From contig JABTUC010000002.1 of the NCBI GenBank assembly GCA_015075545.1, forward strand, positions 558,001 through 622,000: a stretch of DNA of 64,000 nucleotides, given 5' to 3'. The stretch comes from Ideonella sp. (lineage in GTDB: Bacteria > Pseudomonadota > Gammaproteobacteria > Burkholderiales > Burkholderiaceae_C). The translations under genes and the position numbers were made by a program. Below, piece after piece: positions 9,520 through 20,554 of the stretch. Each line of letters begins with the position of its first letter. The first letter of the stretch is position 1. The notes below the pieces were generated by a model. The model was not told where the DNA came from. It was given only the letters and a program-made list of their open reading frames with translations, and ran no database searches.

Positions 9520-9831
9520 TCAGGCGGTCAGCAACTGCTGCAGTTCGCCGGACTGGTACATCTCCGTCATGATGTCCGAGCCACCGACGAATTCGCCCTT
9601 CACGTAGAGCTGAGGGATGGTCGGCCAATTGGCATATTGCTTGATGCCCTGGCGGATTGCCTCGTCCTCGAGCACGTTGACGGTGGTCGGCTTGTCGACC
9701 CCGCAGGCGCTGAGAACCTGGATCGCCCGACCTGAGAAGCCGCACATCGGGAAATCCGCCGTGCCTTTCATGAACAGCACGACCCGATTGCCCTTGACCA
9801 GCTCGTCGATCCGCTTTTGAACATCGTCCAT
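9520..9831 (-). CDS. grxD: Monothiol glutaredoxin, Grx4 family
   Basis: Iron-sulfur cluster carrier glutaredoxin. The 103-residue protein has the monothiol motif CGFS at the active site, preceded by VVLFMKGTADFPM, plus WPTIPQLYVKGEFVGGSDI with the cis-Pro and glutathione-binding residues. It is convergent with the lytic transglycosylase, leaving 7 bases between the genes. Confidence 0.96.
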   Translation of the reverse strand: MDDVQKRIDELVKGNRVVLFMKGTADFPMCGFSGRAIQVLSACGVDKPTTVNVLEDEAIRQGIKQYANWPTIPQLYVKGEFVGGSDIMTEMYQSGELQQLLTA

Positions 9832-9927
9832 CTTGGTTGCCCAGCGCTGCTTGTTGGAGACGTGCTTTATACGGCAAAGAGGCCCCGCGCGGCCGCGCGC
9901 CGTGCCAAGACCCCGCGCGGCGGCGAC

Positions 9928-10533
9928 TCAGAAGCGGTAGGCCAGGCCCAGTTGCAGCACCGGCGTCAACCGCATGTCGCGCACCGCGTCGTCGAGCGAC
10001 TGGCTGACCAGCGAGCGCGCGGTGCGCAGGCCGATGCGTTGCGCTGCCAAGCCCAGATCGGCGCTGAAGCCCCAGCCGCCACGCAGATTCGACTCGCTGT
10101 AGCCGATGCCGAGATACGGCCAGGTCTGCACGTCGCTGCCCGCTTCGAAAGCCGGCGCGCGTACGCCCGGCCGCGCCGGCATGCCGACGTCGAACAGGCG
10201 GGCCGCAGGGGCCAGCCCCGGGCCGAAGATCGTGTCGCGGGTGCCGGTCAGCAGGCCGCTGGTCAGGCGGATGCCGCCCGCCTGTCCGAAGAGATACGCC
10301 CGCGTCACGTAGTAGTCGCCGAACAGCGCTGCCGAGCGAGGTTGCAGCGAGCCGCCGTCGAACGATGTGACACCGCGCGTCACCGGCTCGGCAAACACCT
10401 GCAGGCGGGCCTGCCACCGGGGCCAGCCGAGCTGCTCGGCATCGCTGATGCGCAGGCCTTGCCCGCTGCCCGCCACCGCATGGGCTGCGGCGAGGGCGAG
10501 CGTGGCAACCACAGCGGACAGCTTCCAGCGCAT
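9928..10533 (-). CDS. Exported hypothetical protein, possibly an outer-membrane barrel
   Basis: Not assigned to a family. The 201-residue product (ATG at 10533) starts MRWKLSAVVATLALAAAHAVAG, a clear signal peptide. The rest has alternating short hydrophobic stretches with many Gly, Arg and aromatic residues and ends LQLGLAYRF; a terminal Phe after an alternating strand is typical of outer-membrane beta barrels. It would be a small barrel of perhaps 8 strands. It stands alone between grxD and prmC. Function unknown. Confidence 0.65.
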   Translation of the reverse strand: MRWKLSAVVATLALAAAHAVAGSGQGLRISDAEQLGWPRWQARLQVFAEPVTRGVTSFDGGSLQPRSAALFGDYYVTRAYLFGQAGGIRLTSGLLTGTRDTIFGPGLAPAARLFDVGMPARPGVRAPAFEAGSDVQTWPYLGIGYSESNLRGGWGFSADLGLAAQRIGLRTARSLVSQSLDDAVRDMRLTPVLQLGLAYRF

Positions 10534-10634
10534 CACGATCCAGGCAGCAGGGCGCAGCGTGCGACCGCTGCAGACTCATGGTACGACTGCCGGCACCCCA
10601 AGTGAACCCACAAATGTGAGCGTGGCAACCACAG
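10498..10634. repeat. 17-bp direct repeat, two copies
   Basis: GAGCGTGGCAACCACAG occurs at 10498-10514, inside the signal-peptide codons of the exported hypothetical gene, and again at 10618-10634 in the gap before prmC. The copies are exactly 120 bases apart. This looks like a short local duplication and not a mobile element. The coding copy limits how far a protein-binding role can be read into it. Confidence 0.5.
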
Positions 10635-10679
10635 TTAAGGGATGCCGCTCCGGCAGTTGCGCGACGGCCACGGCCTGCG

Positions 10680-11495
10680 CTACGGGGCGGTGTGACCGCC
10701 CGTGCAGCGTGGCAAATCGCCCAAGTCGAGGCGCGTCTCGGCGCGAAGGAAACCGGCGCCGGACAGCAGCCGCGTCACGTCGTCGGCCTGGCTCCAGCCG
10801 TGTTCGACCAGCAACCAGCCGCTCAAGTGGCCAACGGCCTGCCAGATCACTTTGGCCAGCGCATCCAGGCCCAGTGCCCCGGCCACCAGGGCGTCCTGCG
10901 GTTCGTGTCGCAGGGCGGCCAAGTGGGGATCACCCGCTGCGATGTAAGGCGGGTTGCAGACCGCAAGGTCGAAGTGGGTTCTGCCGACGGCGTGCCACCA
11001 ATCGCCCTGGGCAAAGCGCACTTTCAGGTTCAGCCGGTCGGCGTTCGCGCGGGCAACCGCCAACGCGGCGTCGCTGCAGTCGGTGGCGGTGACCTCGGCG
11101 TGCGGGCAGGCCGACGCGATCGCCAGCGCGAGCGCTCCGCTGCCGGTGCCCAGGTCGACCACCCTCGGCCTGGCCAACGGCAGCGCTCTCAATCGCTCGA
11201 TCGCCCATTGCGCGAGGGTTTCGGTCTCGGGTCGCGGCACCAGCACGGCGGGCGTCACCTCCAGCTCGAGATCCATGAACGCGCGCCGGCCGGTCAGGTA
11301 GGCCACCGGGACGCCATCGGCGCGGTGCCGGCAGTCGTCGAAGAACGCGGCGAGCGAGTCAGCGTCCGGTGTCGCGTCGGCGTGGGCGATCAGCCACTCG
11401 CGGGGTCGCCGCAAGCGGTGCGCCAGCAGCAGCGTCGAGTCGAGGCGGCCCAAACCCAGTGCCTGTGCCGCCGCCAGCGCCTGCTCGATGGTCAT
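10680..11495 (-). CDS. prmC: Peptide chain release factor N5-glutamine methyltransferase
   Basis: Methylates the Gln of the GGQ motif in RF1 and RF2. The 271-residue protein starts [20 protein letters not shown], an N-terminal helical domain, and then has the SAM-binding motif [16 protein letters not shown] and the catalytic NPPYI motif. The start was placed at 11495 because it overlaps the prfA stop (ATGA) and begins the conserved N-terminal domain. It forms the hemA-prfA-prmC operon with its own substrate. Confidence 0.95.
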   Translation of the reverse strand: MTIEQALAAAQALGLGRLDSTLLLAHRLRRPREWLIAHADATPDADSLAAFFDDCRHRADGVPVAYLTGRRAFMDLELEVTPAVLVPRPETETLAQWAIERLRALPLARPRVVDLGTGSGALALAIASACPHAEVTATDCSDAALAVARANADRLNLKVRFAQGDWWHAVGRTHFDLAVCNPPYIAAGDPHLAALRHEPQDALVAGALGLDALAKVIWQAVGHLSGWLLVEHGWSQADDVTRLLSGAGFLRAETRLDLGDLPRCTGGHTAP

Positions 11496-12574
11496 GCCCC
11501 GGTCTCGAGGGCCTCGAGTTGCTGCTGGGCGCGCGCCGCCGCCAGTGCCTGCACCACCTCGTCGAGGTCGCCGTCGAGGATGCTTGTCAGTCGGTACAGG
11601 GTCAAACCGATGCGGTGATCGGTGAGTCGGCCCTGCGGGAAGTTGTAGGTCCGGATGCGGTCGCTGCGATCGCCGCTGCCGATCAGGTTGCGCCGCTCCG
11701 CGGCTTCCTTGCGCTGGCGCTCGTCGCGCTCGCGGTCGCGCAGGCGGGCCAGCAGAACGGCCATTGCCTTGGCCTTGTTTCGATGCTGGGAACGGTCGTC
11801 CTGGCACTCGGCGACGATGCCGGTGGGCAGGTGGGTGATGCGGATCGCGCTGTCGGTCTTGTTGACGTGCTGTCCACCCGCACCGCTGGCGCGGAACGTG
11901 TCGATGCGCAACTCAGCCGGATTGAGCATCAGCTGCGCCTGCTCGTCGGGCTCCGGCAGCACGGCGACCGTGCACGCGCTGGTGTGGATGCGGCCTTGCG
12001 CCTCGGTGGCTGGCACGCGCTGCACGCGGTGTCCGCCCGACTCGAACTTCATGCGCTGGTAGACGTTGTCGCCCTCGAAGCGGAAGACTACTTCCTTGTA
12101 GCCGCCGAGGTCGGAGACGCTCTCGCTCATCGTCTCGCTGCGCCAGCCCTGGCGCTCGGCATAGCGCAGGTACATGCGAGCCAGGTCGCCGGCGAACAGG
12201 GCCGATTCGTCGCCGCCGGTGCCGGCGCGGATCTCGACGAACGCGTTGCGCTCGTCGTCCGGGTCGCGCGGCAGCAGCGCGGTCTGCAGTTGCGCCTGCA
12301 GGCGCTCGATGTCGGCCAGCGCGTCGGCCTCCTCCTGTCTGGCGAGCGCCGCCATCTCCGGGTCGTCGATCAGTTCGCGCGACTGCTGCAGCTCTCGCTC
12401 GCGCTTCTGCAGCGTGCGGTACAGCGCCACCACCGCGGCCGCTTGAGCCTGCTCGCGCGCCACCTCGCGGTAGCGCGCGCGGTCGTTGCCCAGCTGCGGG
12501 TCGGCCAGCATGGCGTCGAGCTCCTGCACGCGCAGTGCCAGTCGCTCGAGCTGTTGGCGCAGGGATTCCTTCAT
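11492..12574 (-). CDS. prfA: Peptide chain release factor 1
   Basis: Terminates translation at UAA and UAG. The 360-residue protein has the PxT-type stop-codon recognition tripeptide ([16 protein letters not shown]) and the catalytic [13 protein letters not shown] loop. Its four-base overlap with prmC and 57-base spacing from hemA match the standard operon. Confidence 0.98.
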   Translation of the reverse strand: MKESLRQQLERLALRVQELDAMLADPQLGNDRARYREVAREQAQAAAVVALYRTLQKRERELQQSRELIDDPEMAALARQEEADALADIERLQAQLQTALLPRDPDDERNAFVEIRAGTGGDESALFAGDLARMYLRYAERQGWRSETMSESVSDLGGYKEVVFRFEGDNVYQRMKFESGGHRVQRVPATEAQGRIHTSACTVAVLPEPDEQAQLMLNPAELRIDTFRASGAGGQHVNKTDSAIRITHLPTGIVAECQDDRSQHRNKAKAMAVLLARLRDRERDERQRKEAAERRNLIGSGDRSDRIRTYNFPQGRLTDHRIGLTLYRLTSILDGDLDEVVQALAAARAQQQLEALETGA

Positions 12575-12631
12575 TCGCGGTCGATGTCATCGATCTGCAC
12601 GCGCGGGCACGCGGCCGCGGTGCGTACGTCG

Positions 12632-13933
12632 CTAGGCCTGCGGGTCGTCGCCGGGGCCGCGCGAACTGCCGCGCAGGAACAGCCGCGAGACCCATTGCGC
12701 CAGCCGCTCGCGCTGCTCGCCGTCGGAAGCGTGCAACTCGGCCATCGTGCCGTGCAGCAGTTTCTGGGTCAGGCCGCGCGACAGCGCGTCGAGCACGCTG
12801 TCGATGTCTGCTCCGCGGGCGAGCAGGCGCCGTGCGCGCGCAATCTCGACACCACGCCAATCGTCGGCCTGCCGATTCAGCGCCTGGATCAGCGGCACGC
12901 TGGCGCGCTGTTCGAGCCAGTGGCTGAAGCTCTGCACGCCGGCATCGATGATGGCTTCGGCCTGCTGCACCGCAGCCTGGCGCTTCTCGCCCGCGCTGCG
13001 CACCATGTCGGCCAGATCGTCCACGGTGTAGAGGTAGATGTCGCGCAGGCGCGCCACTTCCGGCTCGATGTCGCGCGGCACGGCGAGGTCGACCATGAAC
13101 ATCGGCCGGTGGCGCCGAGCCTTCAGCGCACGCTCGACTGCGCCAAGACCGATGATCGGCAGCGTGCTGGCGGTGCACGACACGACGACGTCGAACTCGT
13201 GCAGGCGCTGTGGCATCTCGGCCAGCCGCATCGCCTCGGCGCCGAAGCGGCCGGCGAGCTTCTCGCCGCGTTCGAGCGTGCGGTTGGCCAGTGCCATCGC
13301 CTTGGGTTGTCGCGCCGCGAAGTGCGTGGCCACCAGCTCGATCATCTCCCCGGCGCCGACGAACAGCACCTGCACGTCACGCAAATCCTCGAACAGTTGC
13401 GATGCCAGCCGCACCGATGCGGCGGCCATGCTGATCGAATGCGCGCCGATCTCGGTGGCAGTGCGCACCTCCTTGGCGACCGAGAATGAGCGCTGGAAGA
13501 GTTGGTGCAGCGTCGTGCCCAGTGTGCCTGCGGCATCGGCCTCGCGCACCGCCTGCTTCATCTGGCCGAGGATCTGCGGTTCGCCGAGCACCATCGAATC
13601 GAGGCCGGAGGCGACGCGGAACGCATGGCGCGCGGCCTCGCGCCGTTCGAGCACGTAGGTGTGGGTCATCAGCTGCTCACCGCCGACGCCACCCTTGGCG
13701 GCCAGCCATTCGACGGTCGGCCGCACCAGCGCGGTGGGGTCGGGCGCGCCGGAGGCCACATACAGCTCGGTGCGGTTGCAGGTCGACAACAGCGCCGCTT
13801 CGGGCGCAGCGTGGATCAAGCGGTCGCGCAGCGTGCGCAACGCGCCGGGCACCTGCTCCGATGCGAAGGCAAAGCGTTCGCGCAGCTCGACCGGCGCCGT
13901 GCCGTGGTTGAGTCCCAACGCGACCACGCTCAT
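12632..13933 (-). CDS. hemA: Glutamyl-tRNA reductase
   Basis: First committed step of C5 heme synthesis, reducing glutamyl-tRNA to glutamate-1-semialdehyde. The 433-residue protein begins [21 protein letters not shown] and has the catalytic Cys in [11 protein letters not shown], the [13 protein letters not shown] segment and the NADPH-binding [13 protein letters not shown] three bases further up is possible, but ATG at 13933 fits the family. A TACAAT -10 lies only six bases before it, with little room for a ribosome site, which suggests a leaderless message. The C-terminal dimerisation domain is complete. Confidence 0.96.
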   Translation of the reverse strand: MSVVALGLNHGTAPVELRERFAFASEQVPGALRTLRDRLIHAAPEAALLSTCNRTELYVASGAPDPTALVRPTVEWLAAKGGVGGEQLMTHTYVLERREAARHAFRVASGLDSMVLGEPQILGQMKQAVREADAAGTLGTTLHQLFQRSFSVAKEVRTATEIGAHSISMAAASVRLASQLFEDLRDVQVLFVGAGEMIELVATHFAARQPKAMALANRTLERGEKLAGRFGAEAMRLAEMPQRLHEFDVVVSCTASTLPIIGLGAVERALKARRHRPMFMVDLAVPRDIEPEVARLRDIYLYTVDDLADMVRSAGEKRQAAVQQAEAIIDAGVQSFSHWLEQRASVPLIQALNRQADDWRGVEIARARRLLARGADIDSVLDALSRGLTQKLLHGTMAELHASDGEQRERLAQWVSRLFLRGSSRGPGDDPQA

Positions 13934-14032
13934 CACTCAATTGTAGGATTGCAGGGGCTTTCGGTGGCCTTGCGGGCATCCCGCGGTGCGAGGCTTTGCG
14001 CGAACTCAACCCAATCGAAGGCAGGCACCGCG

Positions 14033-14326
14033 ATGGATCCGCTGCAACCGCTGTGGCACTGGGGGAACCTGCTGCTGCTGCCGTGCGCGCTGGCGCTCAT
14101 CCATGCGTCGCTGTGCAAGTGGCTGTGGCGGCGCCACCTCGCGCATGTGGGCTGGTGGCGTCTGACGCTGTGGTGCGCTGCAGCGGCCCTGGTGGTGGAG
14201 CTGGCCGGATTGGTGTGGACCGGTCACGACGGGGAAATGTCGACCTACGCGGCGATGATCGGCATGCTGGCCGTCGTTACGTGGTGGCTGGCGTTCGCGC
14301 CCTGGCGCCAAGGCGCCCCGCGCTGA
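14033..14326 (+). CDS. Small inner-membrane protein, unknown function
   Basis: Not recognised. The 97-residue product has three hydrophobic segments (about residues 10-28, 41-60 and 69-85) joined by short Arg- and Trp-rich loops (KWLWRRHLAHVGWWR). It lies between divergent hemA and convergent miaB and overlaps neither. The start at 14033 has no strong ribosome site. A real membrane protein is likely from the hydrophobic pattern. Confidence 0.6.
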   Translation: MDPLQPLWHWGNLLLLPCALALIHASLCKWLWRRHLAHVGWWRLTLWCAAAALVVELAGLVWTGHDGEMSTYAAMIGMLAVVTWWLAFAPWRQGAPR

Positions 14327-14336
14327 AACGGCGGCG

Positions 14337-15677
14337 TCAGGCTGTTGCCGTCTGCAGCGCCACCGGCTCGCCGCGCAGCGAGTGCGGCAGCGCCTGCGTG
14401 ATCGTCACCTCGACCATCTGTCCGACGAGGCGTTCGGGCCCTTTGAAGTTGACGATGCGATTGCACTCGGTGCGACCCATCAGTTCGCCGGCATCCTTGC
14501 GGCTGCGGCCTTCGACCAGGATGCGCTGCCGTGTCCCGACCCGCGATTGCGAGATGGCGCGCGCCTGGGTCTCGAGCTGGGCCTGCAAGCGCTGCAGACG
14601 TGCCAGCTTCTCTGCCTGCGGCGTGTCGTCGGGCAGCGTGGCGGCCGGCGTGCCCGGGCGGGCGCTGAACACGAAGCTGAAGCTCGAATCGAACCCGACT
14701 TCCTCGACCAGCCGCATCAACTGGTCGAAGTCGGCCGCCGACTCGCCAGGGAAGCCGACGATGAAATCCGACGACAGGCTGATCCCCGGCCGCGCCCGGC
14801 GCAGCTTGCGCACGGTGCTCTTGTATTCGAGCGCCGAGTAGCCGCGCTTCATCGCCATCAGGATGCGGTCGCTGCCGTGCTGCACCGGCAGGTGCACATG
14901 GCTCACCAGTTGCGGCACGCGCTGGTAGAGATCGATCAGACGCTGGCCGAACTCCTTCGGGTGGCTGGTCGTGAAGCGGATGCGCTCGATGCCCGGCAGC
15001 TCGGCAATGCACTCGACCAGCAACGCGAAGTCGGCGCACTCGGTGCCGTTCATCGCGCCGCGGTAGGCGTTGACGTTCTGCCCCAGCAGCGTGACCTCCT
15101 TGAGCCCCTGCGCCGCCAGACCCGCCACCTCGGCCATCACGTCGTCGAGCGGGCGGCTGACCTCGTCGCCGCGGGTGTACGGCACGACGCAGTAGCTGCA
15201 GTACTTGGAGCAGCCCTCCATGATCGACACGAACGCGCTGGCCCCTTCCACCCGTGCCGGCGGCAGGTGATCGAACTTCTCGATCTCCGGAAAGCTGATG
15301 TCGACCTGCGGCCGCCCGAGCGCTTGCCGCTGCTCGATCATTCGCGGCAGACGGTGCAGCGTCTGCGGCCCGAACACGAGGTCGACATACGGTGCGCGTT
15401 CGACGATTGCCGAGCCCTCCTGGCTCGCGACGCAGCCGCCGACGCCGATCAGCACCCCGCGCCGCTTGAGGTGCTTCACGCGTCCGAGGTCGGAGAACAC
15501 CTTCTCCTGTGCCTTCTCACGCACCGAACAGGTGTTGAACAGGATCAGATCGGCCTGCTCTGGGTCCGACACGGTCTCGTAGCCGGCGTCGGCACGCAGC
15601 ACGTCGACCATTTTGTCGGAGTCGTACTCGTTCATCTGGCACCCGAAGGTGCGGATGAAGACCTTCTTGGTGCCCAT
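14337..15677 (-). CDS. miaB: tRNA-2-methylthio-N6-dimethylallyladenosine synthase
   Basis: Radical SAM methylthiotransferase that modifies i6A37 of tRNAs. The 446-residue protein begins [21 protein letters not shown] (UPF0004 domain with its cluster cysteines), then has the radical SAM motif CSKYCSYC and ends with a TRAM domain. The ATG at 15677 starts the conserved domain; an upstream alternative at 15716 would add 13 Arg-rich residues. It is followed by convergent neighbours on the left and preceded by a small exported protein gene. Confidence 0.96.
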   Translation of the reverse strand: MGTKKVFIRTFGCQMNEYDSDKMVDVLRADAGYETVSDPEQADLILFNTCSVREKAQEKVFSDLGRVKHLKRRGVLIGVGGCVASQEGSAIVERAPYVDLVFGPQTLHRLPRMIEQRQALGRPQVDISFPEIEKFDHLPPARVEGASAFVSIMEGCSKYCSYCVVPYTRGDEVSRPLDDVMAEVAGLAAQGLKEVTLLGQNVNAYRGAMNGTECADFALLVECIAELPGIERIRFTTSHPKEFGQRLIDLYQRVPQLVSHVHLPVQHGSDRILMAMKRGYSALEYKSTVRKLRRARPGISLSSDFIVGFPGESAADFDQLMRLVEEVGFDSSFSFVFSARPGTPAATLPDDTPQAEKLARLQRLQAQLETQARAISQSRVGTRQRILVEGRSRKDAGELMGRTECNRIVNFKGPERLVGQMVEVTITQALPHSLRGEPVALQTATA

Positions 15678-15700
15678 CGCAGCGCGGCGGCGCCGGGCCC

Positions 15701-16084
15701 CTACGGCCTGGACCACACCTGCGCCACCGGATCGAACGACCAGCTGCGCGCTTCGGTCGCCGTCGTGGGCCAGGGCTGCTTGGCAAGCTCGCGGTCGGTG
15801 AGGATCCAGACGTCCTTCACCAGCCCCGACGAGTCGATCACGTAGTGCACCACGGCCTTGCGTCCGACCAGTGCACCCGACATCACGATCAGGTTGTTCA
15901 GTCCGCGAATGCGTGCCGCCGGAGCCAGCCGCGCGGGCGCACCGTTGAGCAGCAGCTCGGGAGGCTGTCCGAAGACGATCTCGCCGCGCAAGGCGGTAGC
16001 CGGAAAGCTCCGCTGCACGGTTTGGGCGAGGCCGCCGCCGCTGGCCAGAACAAGGGCGAGCGTCAAGGCGGCTCGGCGGCTCAT
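15701..16084 (-). CDS. Small exported protein of unknown function
   Basis: The 127-residue product starts [22 protein letters not shown], a signal peptide with an AQ-type cleavage site. The mature part includes [15 protein letters not shown] and [11 protein letters not shown]-like sequence (actually [13 protein letters not shown]). I do not recognise a named family. It lies 23 bases upstream of miaB on the same strand and could be co-transcribed with it. The start at 16084 was chosen because the signal peptide begins there. Confidence 0.7.
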   Translation of the reverse strand: MSRRAALTLALVLASGGGLAQTVQRSFPATALRGEIVFGQPPELLLNGAPARLAPAARIRGLNNLIVMSGALVGRKAVVHYVIDSSGLVKDVWILTDRELAKQPWPTTATEARSWSFDPVAQVWSRP

Positions 16085-16157
16085 GGGGTTCGTCCAGCGG
16101 CTTTCACAGCCCCGGCGAAGTCTCAACCGGCATCGCATGGGCGGCAACTCCGAGGGA

Positions 16158-16234
<77 letters not shown>

Positions 16235-16298
16235 CGAGCCGGCGATTATATCGATCGGTCCTGCGCGTCGCGGTGCCGCGGCGCCACCCTGCAGCCCC

Positions 16299-17369
<1,071 letters not shown>

Positions 17370-17389
17370 GCCACCGCCGGACCGGCGGT

Positions 17390-18097
17390 TCAGCGCGGCG
17401 CCGTGGCACCCGCGGGGGGCAGCGCGTCGAGGTCGTCGAATAGCGTCGAAGACACCGGCTCCATCGCGGTGTCGTGCGCCAATGCGTCGCCGTGGGCGAG
17501 GATCTCCTCCATCTCCGCCACCGGCAGCAGCGGCATCGGGCGCGAGCCCGACCCGTAGAGGTTCATCGCCTGCGGGCCGTCTTGCAGGATCGGCGCCATC
17601 TGCGCCCGTGCCTCCGCCACCGTCGGCAGCGACGCCTCCGGCCAGGTCAGCACGTTGATGTGCGCGGCGCGCAGCACACGCGACATGCGTTCGTGCCGCT
17701 TGCGCGCGCGCGCGCTCTGCTGCGCCGGCCGTACGTCGATCACCGCCAGCACGCGCGAGCCCTGGTCGCAAACCACGAGGTCGGCGTTCAGACAACCGAC
17801 GCGCGACACCCACTGGCTGTACGAGTGACGGGTAGGCACGCGCAGAAAGCGCGACAACGGCACCTGCGACAGCACCACCTGCTGCGGCAGCGCGCGGCGC
17901 ACGATCTCGAACGCCTTGCGCTCCGGCGTCGTCATCACGCGCGCCGCCTCCGGTGGCCAGTCGGCCACGGTGTCCAGCGCGTCGTTGCGGCTGGGGCGGG
18001 CGCGGCCCTTGGGGGGTCGCCGGCGCATCAGGACGTAGGTGATCAGCAGGGCAAGCACGGCCGCGAGGGCGAAGGCAGAGAGCGAGTCGGTGGGCAT
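17390..18097 (-). CDS. DUF2726 domain protein with one membrane anchor
   Basis: The 235-residue product starts MPTDSLSAFALAAVLALLITYVL, a single N-terminal transmembrane segment, followed by a basic linker. The DUF2726 region (about residues 60-175) includes ERKAFEIVRRALP, NADLVVCD and VLAVIDVR, which resembles the core of restriction-endonuclease-fold nuclease-like domains. The function of DUF2726 is not established. It is convergent with ftsY and may be expressed from the putative promoter at 18136-18165. Confidence 0.8.
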   Translation of the reverse strand: MPTDSLSAFALAAVLALLITYVLMRRRPPKGRARPSRNDALDTVADWPPEAARVMTTPERKAFEIVRRALPQQVVLSQVPLSRFLRVPTRHSYSQWVSRVGCLNADLVVCDQGSRVLAVIDVRPAQQSARARKRHERMSRVLRAAHINVLTWPEASLPTVAEARAQMAPILQDGPQAMNLYGSGSRPMPLLPVAEMEEILAHGDALAHDTAMEPVSSTLFDDLDALPPAGATAPR

Positions 18098-18135
18098 CTT
18101 GATCAGCGTGCGACGGGGCAGCAGGTTGTGACGCC

Positions 18136-18165
18136 AACTTACGAGCCGCAACCGACCTCGGTCAA
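18136..18165 (-). promoter_or_regulatory. Possible sigma70 promoter for the DUF2726 gene
   Basis: On the minus strand TTGACC (18160-18165) and TAAGTT (18136-18141) are separated by 18 bases. The -35 is good and the -10 weak. The element lies 39 bases upstream of the gene start. The rest of the 207-base gap up to ffh shows no other clear feature. Confidence 0.3.
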
Positions 18166-18304
18166 CCGGCGTGCGGCGAAAGCGGTAAGAACACGTTTCG
18201 GCACCACGCGGTCGCGGGTAATCCCCGCCACGGGATGCCAACTAATACCAACCGGTAACAGCGACGGCGCTGTCCGCTTGCCGCGCCACCGGGCCATCCG
18301 CGAC

Positions 18305-19681
18305 TCAACCGCCGAAGCCGCCGAGCCCGCCCATGCGGCGCATCATCTTCATCAGGCCGCCGCCCTTCATCTTCTTCATCATCGTGCGCATCTGATCGAA
18401 CTGATTGAGCAGGCGGTTGACCTCCTGCACCTGCACCCCGGCGCCGGCGGCGATGCGTCGCTTGCGGCTGGCCTTCAGCAGTTCGGGCTTGCGCCGCTCC
18501 TGCGGCGTCATCGAATGAATGATCCCGGTCATGCGGCGCACGTCGCGTTCGGCACGATCGAGGTCGGCCTGGCCGGCCTTGGCCGCCAGTTGCGCGGGCA
18601 GTTTCTCGATCAGGCCACCCAGGCCGCCCATCTTGCGCATCTGCGCCAGTTGCTGGACGAAGTCGTCGAGGTCGAAGCCGTCGCCCGCCTTGACCTTGGC
18701 CGCCAACTGCTGCGCCGCTTCGAGGTCGACGTTGCGCTGCACCGATTCGACCAGTGCCACGATGTCGCCCATGCCCAGCACGCGCCCCGCATGCCGCTCG
18801 GCGTCGAACGCCTCCAGGCCATCGATCTTCTCGGACGTGCCGGCGAACTTGATCGGCACACCGGCGACCTGCCTCACCGACAGCGCCGCGCCGCCGCGCG
18901 AATCGCCATCGAGCTTGGTCAGCACCACCCCGGTCAGCGGCAGCGCATCCTTGAATGCCTTGGCGACGTTGACCGCGTCCTGGCCCTGCATCGCGTCGAC
19001 GACGAACAGCGTCTCCACCGGATTCAGCGCGGCGTGCAAGGCGCGGATCTCGTCCATCATCGCCTGGTCGATCGCCAGGCGCCCCGCGGTATCGACCAGC
19101 AGCACATCGAAGTAGTGGCGCTTGGCGTGGTCGAGCGCGGCACGCGCGATCGCCACCGGCGACTGACCTGCCTCCGAGGCGAACCATTGCGCGCCAGCCT
19201 GAGCCGTCACCACCCGCAGTTGCTCGATGGCTGCCGGTCGATAGACGTCGGCCGACACCGTCAGCACCTTCTTCTTGCGTCGTTCGCTCAGATGCCGTGC
19301 GAGCTTGGCCGTCGTGGTGGTCTTGCCCGCGCCCTGCAGGCCCGCCATCAGGATCACCGCGGGCGGCTGCACCGCAAGGTCGAGTTCGGGGCGCATCGCC
19401 GCGCCGTCGGGGCCCGTCGCACCCATGGTGGCGGCAAGCTCCCTGTGCACGATGCCCACCAGCGCCTGGCCGGGGTTGAGCGAACCGATCACCTCCTGCC
19501 CGAGCGCCTTGTCCTTGACGCGGGCGATGAACTCGCGCACCACCGGCAGCGCGACGTCGGCCTCCAGCAGCGCCATGCGGATTTCGCGCAGCATGTCCTG
19601 CACGTTGGCTTCGGTGATGCGTGCCTGTCCACGCAGCGACTTGACCAGTCGCGACAGTCGATCGGTGAGTGCGGAGGCCAT
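18305..19681 (-). CDS. ffh: Signal recognition particle protein Ffh
   Basis: SRP54 homologue that binds signal sequences and 4.5S RNA. The 458-residue protein has an N domain (MASALTDRLSRLVKSLRGQ), a G domain (GLQGAGKTTTTAKLA, DTAGRLAID, TKLDGDSRGGAALS) and a Met-rich M domain ending KMMRRMGGLGGFGG. The start at 19681 matches the family; an ATG 30 bases further up is less likely. It is divergent from the membrane-protein gene at 19748. Confidence 0.97.
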   Translation of the reverse strand: MASALTDRLSRLVKSLRGQARITEANVQDMLREIRMALLEADVALPVVREFIARVKDKALGQEVIGSLNPGQALVGIVHRELAATMGATGPDGAAMRPELDLAVQPPAVILMAGLQGAGKTTTTAKLARHLSERRKKKVLTVSADVYRPAAIEQLRVVTAQAGAQWFASEAGQSPVAIARAALDHAKRHYFDVLLVDTAGRLAIDQAMMDEIRALHAALNPVETLFVVDAMQGQDAVNVAKAFKDALPLTGVVLTKLDGDSRGGAALSVRQVAGVPIKFAGTSEKIDGLEAFDAERHAGRVLGMGDIVALVESVQRNVDLEAAQQLAAKVKAGDGFDLDDFVQQLAQMRKMGGLGGLIEKLPAQLAAKAGQADLDRAERDVRRMTGIIHSMTPQERRKPELLKASRKRRIAAGAGVQVQEVNRLLNQFDQMRTMMKKMKGGGLMKMMRRMGGLGGFGG

Positions 19682-19747
19682 CGATGCGTCGTCGCCGGCT
19701 GCATCCATCACGTTGGTCGCAGCGGGCGCGAAAGTACACTGGGAGCG

Positions 19748-20542
19748 ATGATTTTATCGAGCGGCCCCCTCGCGACCTGGCTCGCCCTCGTGGCGCTGGT
19801 GGCGTATGGGTTGGCCGCCTGGCCCTGGCGTGGCCCTTCGCGCATCGATACCGGTGCGCTGGCGGTCGGCTGGGTTGCGCACGGCGCCGCGCTGACAGTC
19901 GATATCGCCGGCGCGGGCCACGGTGCGCGCATCGGCTTCGCGCCCGTGCTGTCGTTCACCGTGTGGATGGTGGTCCTGGTCAACGCCATCGAGAGCCGCA
20001 TGCTGCCGCTGCCGGCGGTGCGCCGCATGCTGGCGCTGGCCGGTTGCGCCGCGGTGGTGCTGGCGTGGCTGTTCCCGGGCGAGGTGCCGCTGGCCAGCCA
20101 CAGCCCGTGGGCTCCGGTGCATTGGGTGCTCGGTGTGGTGTCGTACGGGCTGTTCGGCGTCGCGGTGCTGCACGCATGGATGCTCGATTCGGCCGAGCGC
20201 CGCATGCGCAACCGCGCACCCGGCGAGGGCACGGTGCTGGGCTTGCCGCTGTTGCGGTTGGAGCGCCTGACCTTCGGCTTCGTCGAGGCAGGGTTCGTCG
20301 TGCTCACGCTGGCGCTGCTGCTGGGCGCGTTCACCACGGAGCACTGGCGCTGGGATCACAAGACGGTGTTCTCGTTGCTCGGTTGGGCGGTGTTCGCGGC
20401 GTTGCTGGCGGGGCGGTTGCTGCGCGGCTGGCGCGGCCGCCGCGCGACGCGCTGGCTGTACGCCGGCGCCGTGCTGCTGCTGCTGGCTTACGTCGGCTCG
20501 CGCTTCGTGCTCGAGGTGGTCCTCGGGCGCCCGGTGGTCTGA
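19748..20542 (+). CDS. Cytochrome c assembly family (CcsA/YpjD-like) integral membrane protein
   Basis: The 264-residue product has about eight hydrophobic segments and belongs to the CcmC/CcsA-like superfamily, closest in layout to YpjD (CorE). It has HWVLGVVSYGLFGVAVLHAW and the EHWRWDHKTVFSLLGW segment that corresponds to the Trp-rich loop plus His ligand region. The family is implicated in heme handling, but YpjD-type members have no settled role. It is divergent from ffh by 66 bases and followed by a small protein gene and the two-component pair, a neighbourhood I recall from related Burkholderiales. Confidence 0.85.
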   Translation: MILSSGPLATWLALVALVAYGLAAWPWRGPSRIDTGALAVGWVAHGAALTVDIAGAGHGARIGFAPVLSFTVWMVVLVNAIESRMLPLPAVRRMLALAGCAAVVLAWLFPGEVPLASHSPWAPVHWVLGVVSYGLFGVAVLHAWMLDSAERRMRNRAPGEGTVLGLPLLRLERLTFGFVEAGFVVLTLALLLGAFTTEHWRWDHKTVFSLLGWAVFAALLAGRLLRGWRGRRATRWLYAGAVLLLLAYVGSRFVLEVVLGRPVV

Positions 20543-20554
20543 AACGGAGCCCAC

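Noticed and set aside
17474-20542. A 1,000-codon plus-strand frame across the DUF2726 and ffh genes joining the YpjD-like gene
   Set aside because: Only the last 264 codons (from 19748) have a recognisable protein; the rest is antisense to two real genes.
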